DNA from: Glandiceps talaboti
Lineage: Eukaryota; Hemichordata; Enteropneusta; Spengelidae
Reading direction: 5' to 3'
Assembly (NCBI RefSeq): GCF_964340395.1
Contig: NC_135549.1
Location: forward strand, 27,141,095-27,205,094
Length of the DNA stretch: 64,000 nt
A model generated the notes under the pieces. That model had not been told where the DNA came from and ran no database searches. It worked only from the letters and a program-made list of their open reading frames with translations. Of the stretch, positions 1 to 12,827 are shown one piece after another (position 1 is the stretch's first letter; every line of letters starts with the position of its first letter). The position numbers and the translations under genes are program-made.

Positions 1-57
1 ATGTATGTATGTATGTATGTATGTATGTATGTATGTATATATGTATGTATGTACGTA
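1..57. repeat. ATGT microsatellite at window edge
   Basis: (ATGT)n matching the run after B1 at 12,715-12,960 in unit position. Confidence 0.9.
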
Positions 58-2814
58 TGTATGTATAATGATAATCATTGTCGGTACTGGCCATGCCACA
101 GATAAGGAAGATTTTTCGTCTGTGTCTACGATAATTCAATTTTGGGGTTATCTACATTTGTCCAAGCATGAAGGTCTCCCTTTATAACGTGCATGGTCCA
201 ATAATGGTCACGGTATCGCCATAGTCAAGCCAGTTACGTGAATTCTTAGGTTCAGAAAATTAGCAACCGAGGTTAGTTTAAAGAAGAATTGCGGACACTG
301 TGCACAATAATAATGGTATTCACACCTGACTGGTAAATAATAAACAATTGTATAGTTGAATGACATCTAGGTAGACTAACAAAGCAATTAGTCTCAGACC
401 ACTAAAAGAAGTCTGAGATTTAGTGGAGCAATGGTCTCTAAACTTGTCAACATGTTAACTAGGTGCTAATAATGAGGGCGGTATACACAGCTAGTTGTTA
501 CTGCTAAGACAATAGGTGTTTTGTTTACCATTCTTCCCTGACTAAAGAACCATTAACACCTTGGGGTATATATTCAGAGGAAACTGTCATGGGTAATCAA
601 GTCATTTCGTGATAAGATATGTCAAGTATAATCAATTTGACAGGTTTGACTCATAGCTTAGTAATTATGTATTTTATTATCATTTATCATTATTGTTGCT
701 GTTTGGATGGCCAGAGTGCATCATGCACTACAGTTTATTGGTGCTTGTGTCTGTTTCTAGCAGAGAGTGATGCATATACAATATAATACAAACGTTCCAT
801 CATTGCATGTGTATGTCTCTTGCAGAGTGGATTTTAATCTATACATTGTAATACAATTGTTGCAAGTATCTACATGGTATAGTCTGCACATGTTGTACAA
901 TCATGATATGATAATGATGCATGTTTTTTGTTTAGTCTGTCAAAATGATGACAGGGTCTTTTATGTAGTCCTTGTTAAGTAGATCACCTTGTAAGAGACA
1001 ACCACATGCAAAAACTGTATGTATTCTGACTTTTGTTCGTGCACAGTTTTCTTTCTTCTGTTGTATATTAGTATAGTACATGTAACTTTGACGTTACCAG
1101 TTCCCGCCAGAAAGCTACAATATGATGATGCGGTCGGACTTGAAGCAAATACGTTCTCACTGTAATTCTAACCACCATTTCAATCCTTCATCTCAAAACC
1201 CACGCACACATCATACTTACAACAAAAACGATTAAAATCTTCAAAACCAAAAATGTTTAATAATATCAAATAATTACGTAAAATTACCCGTAACAACGAG
1301 GGTACTGGAAAACCGAGTCACATTTTCATAATATCCCATAATATGCTGACAAACATGTCGTTCGGAACATTCAAAGATATGTTGATGCAAAAAAATATGT
1401 TAAAGAATTACACACACAAAATGTAAAGCCAGTTCCTGTTATAAAAACATTTCTGTTAAATCGAATGAAAATCGAGAAATTTGTATAGAAAAAGGCGAGT
1501 TCGGAAAGACACCAATTTCACTTCGAGATAGCGCTGACCAAAGCTAATGCTCGGCTGGGAGATAACCAGCTGAGGTAAATCGGTGAAACGCTGATGGCGT
1601 CATCTGTTGCAGATTGCTTGGTACATACGGTAGCTGACTTGGAAATGCGTAAAATGGTGCGTTGTACTTGTTGAAATACTGCTGCTGTGAGGCTATCGCC
1701 GTTGTATCTTCACAAGACGTGAAAGAACTTTGATGACTTGATATCGGGTGTGGGTAGTACAAACTGTATGTGCCACTACATGTGGTGTAAGAAGAGTCTG
1801 CGACGTCGTCGGACGATGTTGAGATGCTGGGAGGCTTGAAGTGAGACGACGGAATCATTGAGACAGAGCCTTCGTTGATGGCGCTGTATACGATCGGTGC
1901 GTCGACACCTCTGCCTAAGTATTGACTCTGGCTTGTATCTGGCGAGACCGACAATTCTTGAATGTCAGGGGTTACAGATGGTTCTTCAAAGGCATACTCA
2001 TCATTGCCGGACTCGTGCTGAGAAGTTGGTTGAATGGTTAGCGGTCTGTAATTCGCAATTGGTAGACTGGAGAATTGTGACGAACTAAACTTTTCAGAAA
2101 TATATGCAGTTGCTGGCGGTTCATCAAAGGTATTGAGCTCATCAAGTTGTTGCCTGGGTGATGTTACCACGGGTAACGCAGGGAAAATCGAAACTGTGGA
2201 TATGGTTCTACTGCCACTGCAGGCGTCGATACGATCTTGGTGGCTATTGGCCGACTCTTCTCTGACATCAGACACGTTTTCGGGTTCAGAACGACTCTCA
2301 ATTCCTAATAAAGATTGACTATACGTTAACGCCTTACAAGTGTAACGCCTTACTGCATCATATCTACGGTCTTTCTTGGTGGCGTCGTCTGAGGTCTCAC
2401 TTGCATCACACACTTGCTGTGCTTGTCTCACTTTTGCTCGTTTGTTCTGAAACCATGTCTGCAAATCATGATAATAAATAAACAATTGATGAGAATGGGT
2501 ACGACAAATAATTGCAAACAGTCAATCTTTGTTATTTTTATTATTTCCTTTTTGGATGGAAGCCTCTCTCGTATTGTTGATATATATTGGCACAAACAGC
2601 TTGCCTGTGAACCTCAACTAGTTTGTCAAAAAAAACACGTTGCATAAAAAAAAACATCACTCAGGATAGACCCTTTCGTAACTAGAGCAGTGAAACTTCC
2701 ATAGTTACTACCCCCCCCCCCATACCCATTTGAATATAAATCTTAACTCAAATCGAGAAATTTATTCACTTCTGCGTGACCCAGTCGTCTTTGCGACCTA
2801 CAAGTAAATGAATG

Positions 2815-2818
<4 letters not shown>

Positions 2819-2851
<33 letters not shown>
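2819..2851. repeat. AAT microsatellite in A1 intron 2
   Basis: (AAT)n present in A1 only; A2 and A3 lack it. Confidence 0.9.
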
Positions 2852-2854
<3 letters not shown>

Positions 2855-3052
2855 TATATTTATTCAGGGTAGCTCAAGTAAGTATTACAGTACAAAAGTA
2901 AGTGAAACACTTCTTTCCGTTGAGGCCCTCACACTGGACAAAAAAAATCATACACAATTACATATACAGACACGGTTCCAGTGTTTTCTGAAGCGACGAC
3001 ACGTACCGGAAATTTAGATTTGGAGTTTAATTGGACGAGGAGATTTGTTGTT

Positions 3053-3616
3053 CTGTACACTCCTTTCATCACTCCTTGCAAAAACTGTTAAGCTCATCGT
3101 TAACAAGAGCGCCAGCAACGACGAAATCTTTCAATCTAGGATTTGTCTCACCAGGGGCGCATTCGATTTGCCAAAACATGATTGTGATTAATCTGACGCC
3201 ATTTCTCGAAACGAGGTTGTAAACAAAACGATCATGATTAATTACATGTAATCATTTTTTTAAAGTTTCGCACATTTCCGATAAATTAAATAATTTTACA
3301 TCGTCAAAATGATTACAATGATAACAAATTACCAATCTGATCGAATACAATTTATTTACATAATGTTTTCAGTTATTTCTAACTTGCCGTCAGCCACGGC
3401 CGCGCGATCCCCCTATGATTACCGTTGTCCACCATCTTGTAATCACGTCAATCATGGTTCGGGGCATGATTACTATGATTACCAATCATGATTGTGATTG
3501 GTAATTATCAAACGCAAAATCATGATTGTGATTGATAAAAGATTTCGTCGTTGTTGGCGCTCTTGTTAACGATGAGCTGAACAGTTTTTGCAAGGAGTGA
3601 TGAAAGGAGAGTACAG
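3053..3616. mobile_element. TIR element in A1 intron 2
   Basis: Orthologous insertion to 46,096-46,717. Its two arms (3,053-3,180 and about 3,535-3,616) are reverse complements, and the interior holds repeated AATCATGATTGTGATT text. Confidence 0.7.
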
Positions 3617-5167
3617 ACCTACCAAACGTCATATTGAGTCGTTGATGGCGCCGTGAACATTTATTCAAGCAATGAGTCAGATCGTTGCAATTACGTGGTC
3701 GACCTCTCTTGTTTTACTTTCACAGTCAATCAGGTTCATATAGTTTTACAGTCAAAGGCATTAGATTCTGCTTTATTTTTGTATGTATGAGCAAGTAAAA
3801 GACACCAAGTTGACGCCAACGATCGGGAACGAATCGTTTTGTGTACTAACACAAGCTGAAGATAATCTATCCCCGCCATGCGGAGACGAGTTGAGAGGCA
3901 CGCAGTGAAATTAACCCCCCCCCCCCGTCGAACTCTACCCGTTTCGACCTTTAGATAAAATGAACCAGATTCAACTTAAACATCACACAAACTGTATGTT
4001 ACAAACATGAATGTATATTAGGGAGACATCAGTGGTTACAAAATAATGGATACAGGTCTCATTAAAATATCCATGCATATTGCTATAACTGGGCCTACTT
4101 GTCACTATATGCCTAGCTTTTACAACTTTACCTTATTAGTAAAGTCCCAGACCACTATATCGAACTATATTGGTCTGGGGAAAAGTACAGTACAGTACTT
4201 GTATATTATGGGAAGAAAAGTATTTTCACCATGAATGGTCGGAATCTGGTTCATTTGGCCTGGTAATTTAAAGCGGAGTGTCTAGTGACCGGCGCCTGAC
4301 ACCGGCATGCCGTACTGGTGACAGGCGCCTGTCAGCAGACTCGGCCATTTAAAAGACTGCATAACCGGAATACTGGGGTTAGATGACTAGAATCCATATA
4401 AGACAACAAGGAAGATGATACAAAAACACTGATCAGAATTTTTGCTGCAGGTAAATTAATGACGCGAGCTATAACATCTCTGTCTTCTCTGTCAGGGTAC
4501 CAATTGGTGACGAAGATCGTCTCCAGTACATCTAGTTGGTCCTTTGTGTAAATAGTTCGGCTTCGATAACGTCTCTTCTTTGGTGGTTGAGAACTTGATT
4601 TGACGTCTACGTTGACTTTGGGGATGGGTATAGACTGTTCTGTGTTAATGAAAATGACAGGCGTGATTTTTATAAAATGTAGTCACTGTTAAAAGACGTA
4701 CATGTATAATATAAAAATATGTATACATGATAGGTGAGATCATGGAGGTATGAGGGAGATATACCTCCATGGTGAGATAATGGATGTTTATTAGGACTAT
4801 TAGATTGTTAAAGTACAGTATGGTGAGGTGCCACCCTAAGATATATGGTAAAAACATGTAAATGTGAGTAAGATAATATAAATTATAGTTTAATTTCTTT
4901 CAAATTACACTAAATAATCAAAATCATAACTTACCATTTTTTGTTGGCAATGTCTCCGGTGTACTTGGTGAAGTCCTTCGAACCACTCCGACGAGATAGG
5001 GGAACTTCTTCAACGTACGAAGGAAGGAACTGATCAACTGGCGTCGTCACAGCCATTGCAAGAAATTTGATGTCGGACTAAAGACAGTGGTAAACTGCAC
5101 TCGAGGGTAAATATACTTGGAGGTTTTGTATGATTGATGTGAACTTTTTGGACTCACAATTTGCACT

Positions 5168-8100
5168 GATGAATTTCCTTTTTCAACTGGGTGTTTTTAT
5201 TGTTTTCGTGTTTACTAATTCCGACGTTCTATATCGGTGTTCGGTTCCTGGATGTGATTGGTTGGGTTCTACCTCAGACCACTAACGACTAGTAGTGGTC
5301 TGAGGTTCTATGCGTACCAAACTTAAAACAAAAGGAAAACAGTTGATGGAGACATGGAAGTACCGTTTATACTTCCATGGTGGAGACGACTTCACACTAC
5401 CATTTGCTCACCTGACTAAACTAATTAGCATAATTAGCTATAGTTTTTCTTCCAGGAAGTACACTAGTTGTGAAAACTGTCACCACAGCGCTGAGAACAG
5501 GCGTCTATACGTTAAGTTATACCGCTTTGTTTCTTCACACTTGGAATAATACATTGTACTTTCTGTAAGTTTACCGATAAAGTTGTAACCAATTGTGAAA
5601 AAAAAATGTCCATCCAAAGCTGTAATGTATTGCCGAATAGTTGAAAAGTAGAAATTGCAGAATTGCACATGAAGAGATTTGTGGACAATCAACAAGCCGA
5701 ATGATAATTACTATCACTTCAAGATGTTATATCCAGTAGCATACCTGTTAGTAGACTTCGACAACTATGGCTACTTGCACTATTCCGCTAGCTATCGTAA
5801 CTGAAAGTTTTAGTTTTTGAATTTATGATCCGGTAATGTCTGTTAGCAAAATGTCCGTTGGGATGGCGGACTTATATAGTATAGTGAAGGGATATTCGTT
5901 CTCAAGTCTACAGGTAGGCTAGTTCCTTTAATGTTGTTCATTATTTTCTAACTCACAGGTTATGAAACGTGCAAACAGTAAAAGTAGAATCATAGCCCCT
6001 ACGGTAAAATACACTTTTGAGTATGGCGTAATTGACATCTTTAGATTAATTACAACGAAAGTGATCAGCGTCATTCACGACCACGCCGCGAATTGCTCCA
6101 GAAGTTTATCATGCATCGGTATACGCGTACAGAAAACAGTTTCGGCGTCACTGCCAAATCAAACGATAATCAGTAATCGATGTATCATGTAACACCTTTT
6201 TCACTATTAGCATCAAAAAATGATAAAACATTGTACCTTTAACCAGAGTCATTTACCCGAGTCTCATAATGGGGTACGGTTGATTGTACTTAATGTATCT
6301 GATGAGAATCAAAAGATTTACCGCCCTTTTATATGTGAAGTATTTTTAGTGTGAATCAATTCGGAATAGGTGTGAAAGGGGGATCTTGAATAAAACGCCC
6401 AAGATATCGACACAATTGACAGGATGTAATGTACCTGTTTACCAATACGCAGTGTGCCGTGATCATGATGAACTATTTGACAGGTTAGAGTCTCGATCTC
6501 CCGTTCTCGCCGCAGTGGAGCCATGATTATCATTTTTGTCGGAGTCCCGTACAAACATTTTTGTAGGGCTACAAGGGAGCATGTTATTAGTACACCTAGA
6601 TTGCAATGTTTCTTTTTCTGAGTGGGCCTTTACAGAAATACTAGACTACTAAATCTATGTGTCTATGTGTTGATGATCAGAATCTCGATACTTGTGTAGA
6701 AATCCTATTTCTTTCGATGACACCGTCCTGATTTATAAAATAAAGAAGAGACATATATAGCCTTACGTATCTTTGATTCTATCATAGACCCTGGTCATAA
6801 AGTAGAGACATATATAGCCTTACGTATCTTTGATTTTATCATGGACCCTGGTCATAACGCCACTGGTTCTCAACCATTGGTTCTCCACCATTCGAGTAAA
6901 TATATAATGCAATTTCATCCGGTTGATACTTCGATGATTAAACGAAATCGAAAAAAAATTAATGAGTCATTAGTTGACAAAATTATCAAACGTTTTAGGT
7001 CACTGAGATCCGTAGAATCCTTCCTTGTCTGTGTGTTAGTTTGAGATCTACGATTGAACATAGTCTCTATACGACTGCTAGGATTGTACATTATGTCGAA
7101 CATTAAACTGGCTGTGTTTTTAATTTTAAAAAAAACAAGTTTCTTTTTATCATATCTGATAATTCTGTATCACAATAATACAATATATACACACCATTGG
7201 ATGACATGCACTTAATAAGACTTACACATACCATGGCCATGTACGGGGTAACGGTTAATTTATGGCTGGGTGTTAGCTATACAAAGTGTAAAATAAACAT
7301 CACTGCCCCCACCCCGTCTTTTTGTATTACATGATACACACATTCAACGAATACAATTTTTTCACGAAATTACTCTGATATGACTTATGAAAGAAGTCTA
7401 CGTGACACGAGACAATTCTAACGAAATACGAACCTTAATTAAACCGAATGATTGAATCCCACTGTTCGTGGTTGGGGGGGGGGGGGTCACTCTTGCACTG
7501 GGACAATTGAATGATATTTTGCATCTACGTAGTTGAAAATATATACGTGTGTTCAGTGTAACAAAGGTATCCTTATACATTTTTCTGGTACATGAGACTG
7601 TTTGACTTTTCCATCGTCAGTTTTTAGCATAACTAAAGACAGACATTTTCTAAATGAGATTTCCACACACTAACTTGTTGATCACATTCCCACAGACAAG
7701 TAAGAAACATTGCTAAGAAACAGGTGTCTGATTTGGTCTCGTTCGGTTGTCTCAATGTGATTGGTCAGAAAATGACTGCAACGTCACTGTGTCGTCACTA
7801 CCTATTTCCCGGGTCTAGATCTTCTGAAGTTGTATATTAGTTTTCTGAGCGGCTATGTACAAATTGTACCTGTCATCTAGCAATGTTGTAAATATTCAAA
7901 ACAGGTGCAGTTTTCAACAAGAATAAACCTTTTTTTCCCACAAAGTGGTTCTAAGGTTTGCGGTCAACTTCCAAAAAGTAAAACGGATTTTTTTGAAGTG
8001 GAGACAAACAAAGGGTATCACTTAGCGCTGTGGTGACAGTTGTCACAACGAATGTACTGTCTTCACAGAAAAACTAATTATGTTAATTGGTTTAGTCAGG

Positions 8101-8282
8101 TCTTGAAGAGGTGAAACCATAGATCCTTTCTTGTAGAATCTATGGTGAAACAAAGGATAGTGTGAAGTCGTCTTCGCCAACTGTTTCTTTTGTTTTAACT
8201 TTGGCACACGTAGAACCGAACCAATCACATTCAGGAACAGAACACCGACAAACAACGTCGGAATTAGTAAACACGAAAAGAA
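5168..8282. promoter_or_regulatory. Shared upstream region between divergent A1 and B1
   Basis: This roughly 3.1 kb region has no supportable gene and separates the A1 and B1 promoters. It is preserved between B2 and A2 (about 40,850-44,425) and, shortened, between B3 and A3. It contains a promoter-proximal module for each gene (A1 about 5,408-5,495; B1 8,022-8,100), a CAGACCACTA hairpin at 5,273-5,307, a poly-G run at 7,477-7,487 and a 57-60 bp direct duplication at 6,740-6,857 that is absent from the other copies. Whether it acts as one bidirectional control region is inference from the geometry. Confidence 0.5.
8022..8100 (+). promoter_or_regulatory. Conserved promoter-proximal module of B1 (TGACA palindrome plus TAATTA sites)
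   Basis: This block lies about 215-290 bp upstream of the predicted B1 start site. It is shared by all B copies (about 41,031-41,112 and 54,092-54,172 on minus) and by A copies (44,134-44,217 on plus, about 5,408-5,495 on minus). It contains GTGACAgtTGTCAC, an inverted pair of TGACA half-sites of the kind bound by MEIS/TGIF-type TALE homeodomains, then TAATTATGTTAATT, typical homeodomain cores. Its survival between the otherwise diverged A and B promoters suggests function. Confidence 0.55.
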
Positions 8283-8318
8283 TATAAATACTCGATTGCA
8301 AAGACAACTCCATCAGTG
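8283..8318 (+). promoter_or_regulatory. B1 core promoter: TATA box and initiator
   Basis: TATAAATA at 8,283-8,290 is followed about 32 bp later by TCAGTG (8,313-8,318), a good initiator; predicted +1 is near 8,315, giving a 5' UTR of about 134 nt. The same pair is at 40,849-40,842 / 40,817 for B2 and 53,909-53,902 / 53,877 for B3 on the minus strand. The spacing is canonical for TATA-Inr promoters. No transcript data were available. Confidence 0.65.
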
Positions 8319-8448
8319 CAAATTCTGACTTCGTCTAGTTCACGTCAGTGTTACACAGTCGCTCTAAATCAGCAAGTTTACCTTCCAAGTATTCAGATAC
8401 AAGTGTTTAGCAAAGTTTCCGGTCAGTCCGATACCACACATCTCTGCA

Positions 8449-11023
8449 ATGGCTGTGATGACACCAGTAGAACAGTTCCTTCCTCTGTACGGCGGTGAAG
8501 TTCCGCTATGTAATCAGAGTGGACCGAAAAGCCTCACCAAGCACACCATCGCCGAAATATTGTCATCTCAGACCGGTAAGTAGTGGTCTGATATTTTCAG
8601 TGGTAATTTACTTCTTTTTAATATGTAGTACGGATCTAGTGATATCTCGTTCAGTTCAAGTAAACTCAGATCACTAACTTTTAGTGGGCTTAGAAGCAAA
8701 TTAGTATTTGATTGCTCACTACAGAGACGTGGTGCCACTCCATGGTTTTATAAGCCACGCACAACCAACACCGTGAGAACTGGTTATCTGCGTCACGTTA
8801 TAAAACATGGCGGTAGGACCCACGACAAACTTATACGAAGTGTACCTACAACAAACGTCCATCAATAATCAAGTTTATCACGAGTCAGTGAACTTGGTAT
8901 ATTTATTTCTGATACCGTTTCGCACAACATAAACTTTTTTCTTTCAGTATAGTCATCCTTGATGAGGTTCTATAAACTATCGTTACAATATTTATTAATA
9001 CTGTGACGTAAGTGGAGTGGGAAAGTTTCCTTTGTCATAATTTCTAGAAACATTGAATTATGTGATTACAATCTGTCTTCGGCAGCATACGAATGAATTG
9101 TTAGTCACTATAGCCATGGAAGTACCACGTTGTAGCTATATATGTTAGTATATGCCTCCCTACTTTAGTGCCGAAATGACCCGTTACCAAATTCAGCTTG
9201 GAAGTAAAACCCACATTTCGAGATCCCTGAAAAAATGTTGACATGAGTTTTTGCTTGTTATAATGATACCATGGTCTAAACGTAGATGCAATACTCCATC
9301 GTATAGTGTCGGATAGTGTCGAAGCGGTCAGGCTCAATGTCCCATAGTCATTCATTTAGCGGGTTGTGCACACGTAACACGCATCAATACTAACGTAATG
9401 TCTTTTTTTCAACCCAGATTCTCCATGCAACGTGACCAGTACAACCGAATCGTCGAAACGTGTCCCCGATGCAACAGAAAAAGTCGACCAACTTATAACT
9501 GGACCCCCAAAGAAGAGACGTCGCCGAAGCCGAACTATTTACACCGAGGATCAACTAGATGCACTAGAGACGATCTTCGCCACCAATCAATACCCAGACA
9601 TCGCAGATAGAGAAACTATAGCCGATGCCACTGATTTACCTGAAGGAAGAGTTCAGGTGAGTTTTAAAAAAAAAATTAAAATGGATGTAGAGTTAAGAAT
9701 TAATCCCGTGTTTCCAAACCTGTGAGCTCAGTTTTTGTGTACAAACAAATATCTCCTGGTAGAAAAGGGTTGACAAATCATTGTGGTTCCAAAATATTTT
9801 TCGAATTAGAAGATACAAAAAAGTTTGTCCTTGCAGACTATGGAAGTCCATGTTCAGACTAAATCCAAACTCCATCGAGACTAGGAAAGTCTTCTTTTCG
9901 ATCGGTCCATTCACCTGCTGCACATCGTGATATAACCAGGGAGATAAGATTATTTTTAAAAACGGTTCAGTTTTAAAAGGCGTTCGTTTTTTTAAATCCG
10001 CTCCAAAAGTCAAAAATTACTAGGCAAGTGTATGTATCATTCATGTCGTCGACACTTCAAAATTTTGTATCGGACATGTTGGTGTCGGATGTACTTCCGT
10101 TTTGCGATGCTATTGAGAAACTTGTTAATAGACCATAGACCCTACACGTATAGTGTCTATAACTAGACTTGTTAGTAAATCTCGTCTAACACCAACTACG
10201 TCACGGACCACACAATGTCGTACAAGCTCAATGAAGGCTTCATTCGTTATGGGGGGGGGGGGGGGGTCTGGCGTCAATGTGATTGCTGAACTTCATTTTC
10301 ACACTTCTAAGCAAATTTCGACGGAAATTTTACTTCTTCAATGTTAACAGCTTATGTATTTACTACTGTTGATAATGATTTACTTCTAATAGTAATATGT
10401 GATATGGTGCTGGGTTTCTGGTAGTATTTTAATGTATTTACAATCAGGCTTTTACATTACACAGATCGTATGCGTAGTAGTGTGACCACTACAGTTTTCA
10501 TCATATATAAATGGTGAGGGGGAGGGGTTCTCCTAAACGAACGGATGTTCGTTTGTTGAGCTTCACCGGCACAGTGCGATCATCCCGTTTTTCAATGCTT
10601 TAGATAGGCCACATTATACCACAGGGGCCTAGCCATTTTTTAAATACTTACTTTTTGTTTGTTTACTTTTACCTTTTAGAAAAACACACAATACTAGCTA
10701 TAGGTTTTCAAGTCATTACTTTATTACATGGTACCTTGGGAGAAGATGGGATAAGTAAAAAAAATCATAAACAAATATGACCGAGTTCAAGTCCCTGTGA
10801 TTATATTTGGGACTATATCAGAATCGTAATGCCCGAGGTCCATTGAAATCAAGCTGACGTTTCCGGTTATCATCCTCTGATATGATAAAAAAAGAAAGAA
10901 TTATTTCTAATATGGAATAGTGTGTACTGTGTAGGTGTGTGCGTGGGATCGGCCATTTGCACAAATAGTGTGAAGTACTGCGTCCATCCGTAAATCGACC
11001 CGTCAACCCCCCCCCCCAACACA

Positions 11024-11057
<34 letters not shown>

Positions 11058-11107
11058 TTGTTAAGCATTGCGTCTAGTAACCATACGCGCTACAATCATC
11101 TCCACCG

Positions 11108-11192
<85 letters not shown>

Positions 11193-12345
11193 AGAAATAT
11201 GTCTACACGTATAGTAACTAGACTAACGCACCACTTCCTTTACTAATATTGTTGATAGTTAAAGTCATTTTTGGATGCGTTTCCTTTCCATTTGATAATA
11301 TTCGGTATATGGTCTTGATTTACAGGTATGGTTTCAGAACAAACGGGCAAGAGTAAGAAGGGAAGAGCAGCAGTGTAGTCTAGAAGACACCCCAGCTGTC
11401 GTACAGAAAAGGCGCCGTAGATATGGTGTAGTAAAGCGTTGCAATCGTAAGGTGTCAACATGCAGTCAATCTTCATCAGTAAGTGAGACTCGTTCTGAGC
11501 CTGCTGATGAATCTGATGGCGAATCGTTCACCGACGTCACCAAAAAGCGCCGTAGATATGGTGTAGTAAAACGTTGCAGTCGTAAGGTGTCAACATGCAG
11601 TCAATCTTCGTCAGTAAGTAAGACTTCTTCTGAACCTGTGGATGCTTCAGACGACGAGTCGTTCACCGACGTCAGAGTATGTTCAGCCAATAGCCACCAA
11701 GATTCTGGAAGTATCAACATATTTTGCAGTACACGTAGATCAATTTCTTCCACACAGTCTCCGAGTCCGTTACCCATGGAAACATCCATCATACAAAATT
11801 CTATTGACCCTGGTAGCTATCACGAGCGGCCTTCAACTCCTGATTTTCCTGAAAAGATGAGTCTATCGCCGGAGATATCGACAGTCTGTCAAGTACCAAC
11901 GACATCTATTTCGTATCCTTCAAGTCTTCACCAAAGTTACTACACCAGCAGACTAACAGGTGCCAATACACAAGTTACCTACAGTACCGTTAAGGAACGT
12001 CCCATCAACTACATCGGCGACACTTCGTTCAGAGCGGCATATCCAAACCTTTACCAGTCTTACCCGGTTCCAAGTCCCTTCAGTTCTTTCACTCCCTACC
12101 AAAGCACAGCTGCACCAATGTCATCGTTATCACAGAGACAGCCATCAACGTCAGCGGTTTTACAGAAACAACCACACGATATCCACTTTAACAACAACCA
12201 CGCATCATCATTTTATCCTGTATCGGCTCAGCTACCGGATGGCCTACACACCGTGCCACAGTTTACGCCACCAACTTTACATCGAAAATTTACGTCTGAC
12301 GAGTACATTGCAGCATCGGGTTTGATGAGCGCCATCTTCCGGTAA
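8449..12345 (+). CDS. B1: PRD-class homeodomain transcription factor, fast-evolving ANF/HESX-like paralog
   Basis: Predicted nuclear DNA-binding protein of 461 aa from exons 8,449-8,575, 9,418-9,656 and 11,326-12,345; all junctions are GT-AG, in phases 1 and 0. The ATG is conserved in all B copies and sits about 134 nt after the TATA/Inr start site. Residues 1-42 include HTIAEIL (32-38), a degenerate eh1 repressor motif with H for F. The homeodomain is at about 77-136 with R5, L16, F20, L40, W48, F49, Q50, N51 and R53 all present; the intron falls between 46 and 47, the usual PRD-class place. No paired domain is seen. Exon 3 has a 45-residue tandem duplication starting at about 11,413 and 11,548, then a Ser/Thr/Pro/Tyr-rich tail ending SAIFR. 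Intron 2 carries a long GA run. Orthology at gene level is not certain. Confidence 0.85.
11112..11191. repeat. GA microsatellite in B1 intron 2
   Basis: An 80 bp (GA)n run present only in B1; B2 and B3 have at most a few TC repeats here. A CA run at 11,026-11,058 lies just upstream. Confidence 0.95.
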
Positions 12346-12790
12346 ACTTTGATAGGATTTCATTTGTAATGCTGAACTTTGACACTTTATTTTATTTCAT
12401 TTTACAGTAATGCTGTAAACGTCTTAAGTCCAATTCTACTCCTATTGCCGCTGGTTAGCATATTGTATATATATTGTTCTGTCAAAAGTTTGAACGTTGA
12501 ATATTCATTTTGTGCAATTGAATACTGCTACCCTGTAACTTGGCGGTGTAGTAAAATTTCATACTTTATAACAGCGATATTTATGATTGTACTTTTGATT
12601 TTCGACGTCCTTTGTGTTAATTAAGTTAATTTGGTAATCATAATTATGGCACTTTATTGTTTGACAATATTAAAAACTGTTGTTAGTTCATATATCAGTT
12701 TTTCGTGTTTGTTTGTATGTATGTATGTATGTATGTATGTATGTATGTATGTATGTATGTATGTATGTATTTATTTGTGTTTGTTTGTTT

Positions 12791-12827
<37 letters not shown>

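Larger units (their letters stand above)
1544..5056 (-). pseudogene. A1: PRD-class homeobox gene copy, decayed
   Basis: Copy of the A gene whose exons correspond to 5,056-4,935, about 4,663-4,434 and 2,458-1,544. Exon 1 starts MAVTTPVDQF but is 122 nt instead of 127 nt: five bases are missing inside the degenerate eh1 motif, so the frame shifts before the donor. Exon 2 encodes homeodomain residues 1-46 but has lost about 8 bp including the acceptor AG, and its donor reads AT instead of GT. Exon 3 is still a clean 304-codon frame starting with helix 3 (TWFQNKRAK) and ending PAEH. A conventional full-length protein is therefore unlikely, though cryptic splicing cannot be excluded. Intron 2 holds a TIR element (3,053-3,616). 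It is head-to-head with B1. Confidence 0.8.

Noticed and set aside
1897-2318. Plus-strand frames over A1 exon 3 (and 47,545-47,736 opposite A2, 50,734-51,124 opposite B3, 25,061-25,447 opposite the HESX-like exon 1)
   Set aside because: They are antisense shadows of the homeobox exons.
8043-8255. 70-codon frame repeated near each B promoter (40,877-41,089; 53,937-54,149)
   Set aside because: Lies between the promoter module and TATA box; the conservation is explained by recent unit duplication, and no domain or codon signal is seen.
9693-10013. 106-codon minus-strand frame in B1 intron 2
   Set aside because: No homology between frames in the B2 and B3 equivalents, which contain stops and indels; it is intronic chance.
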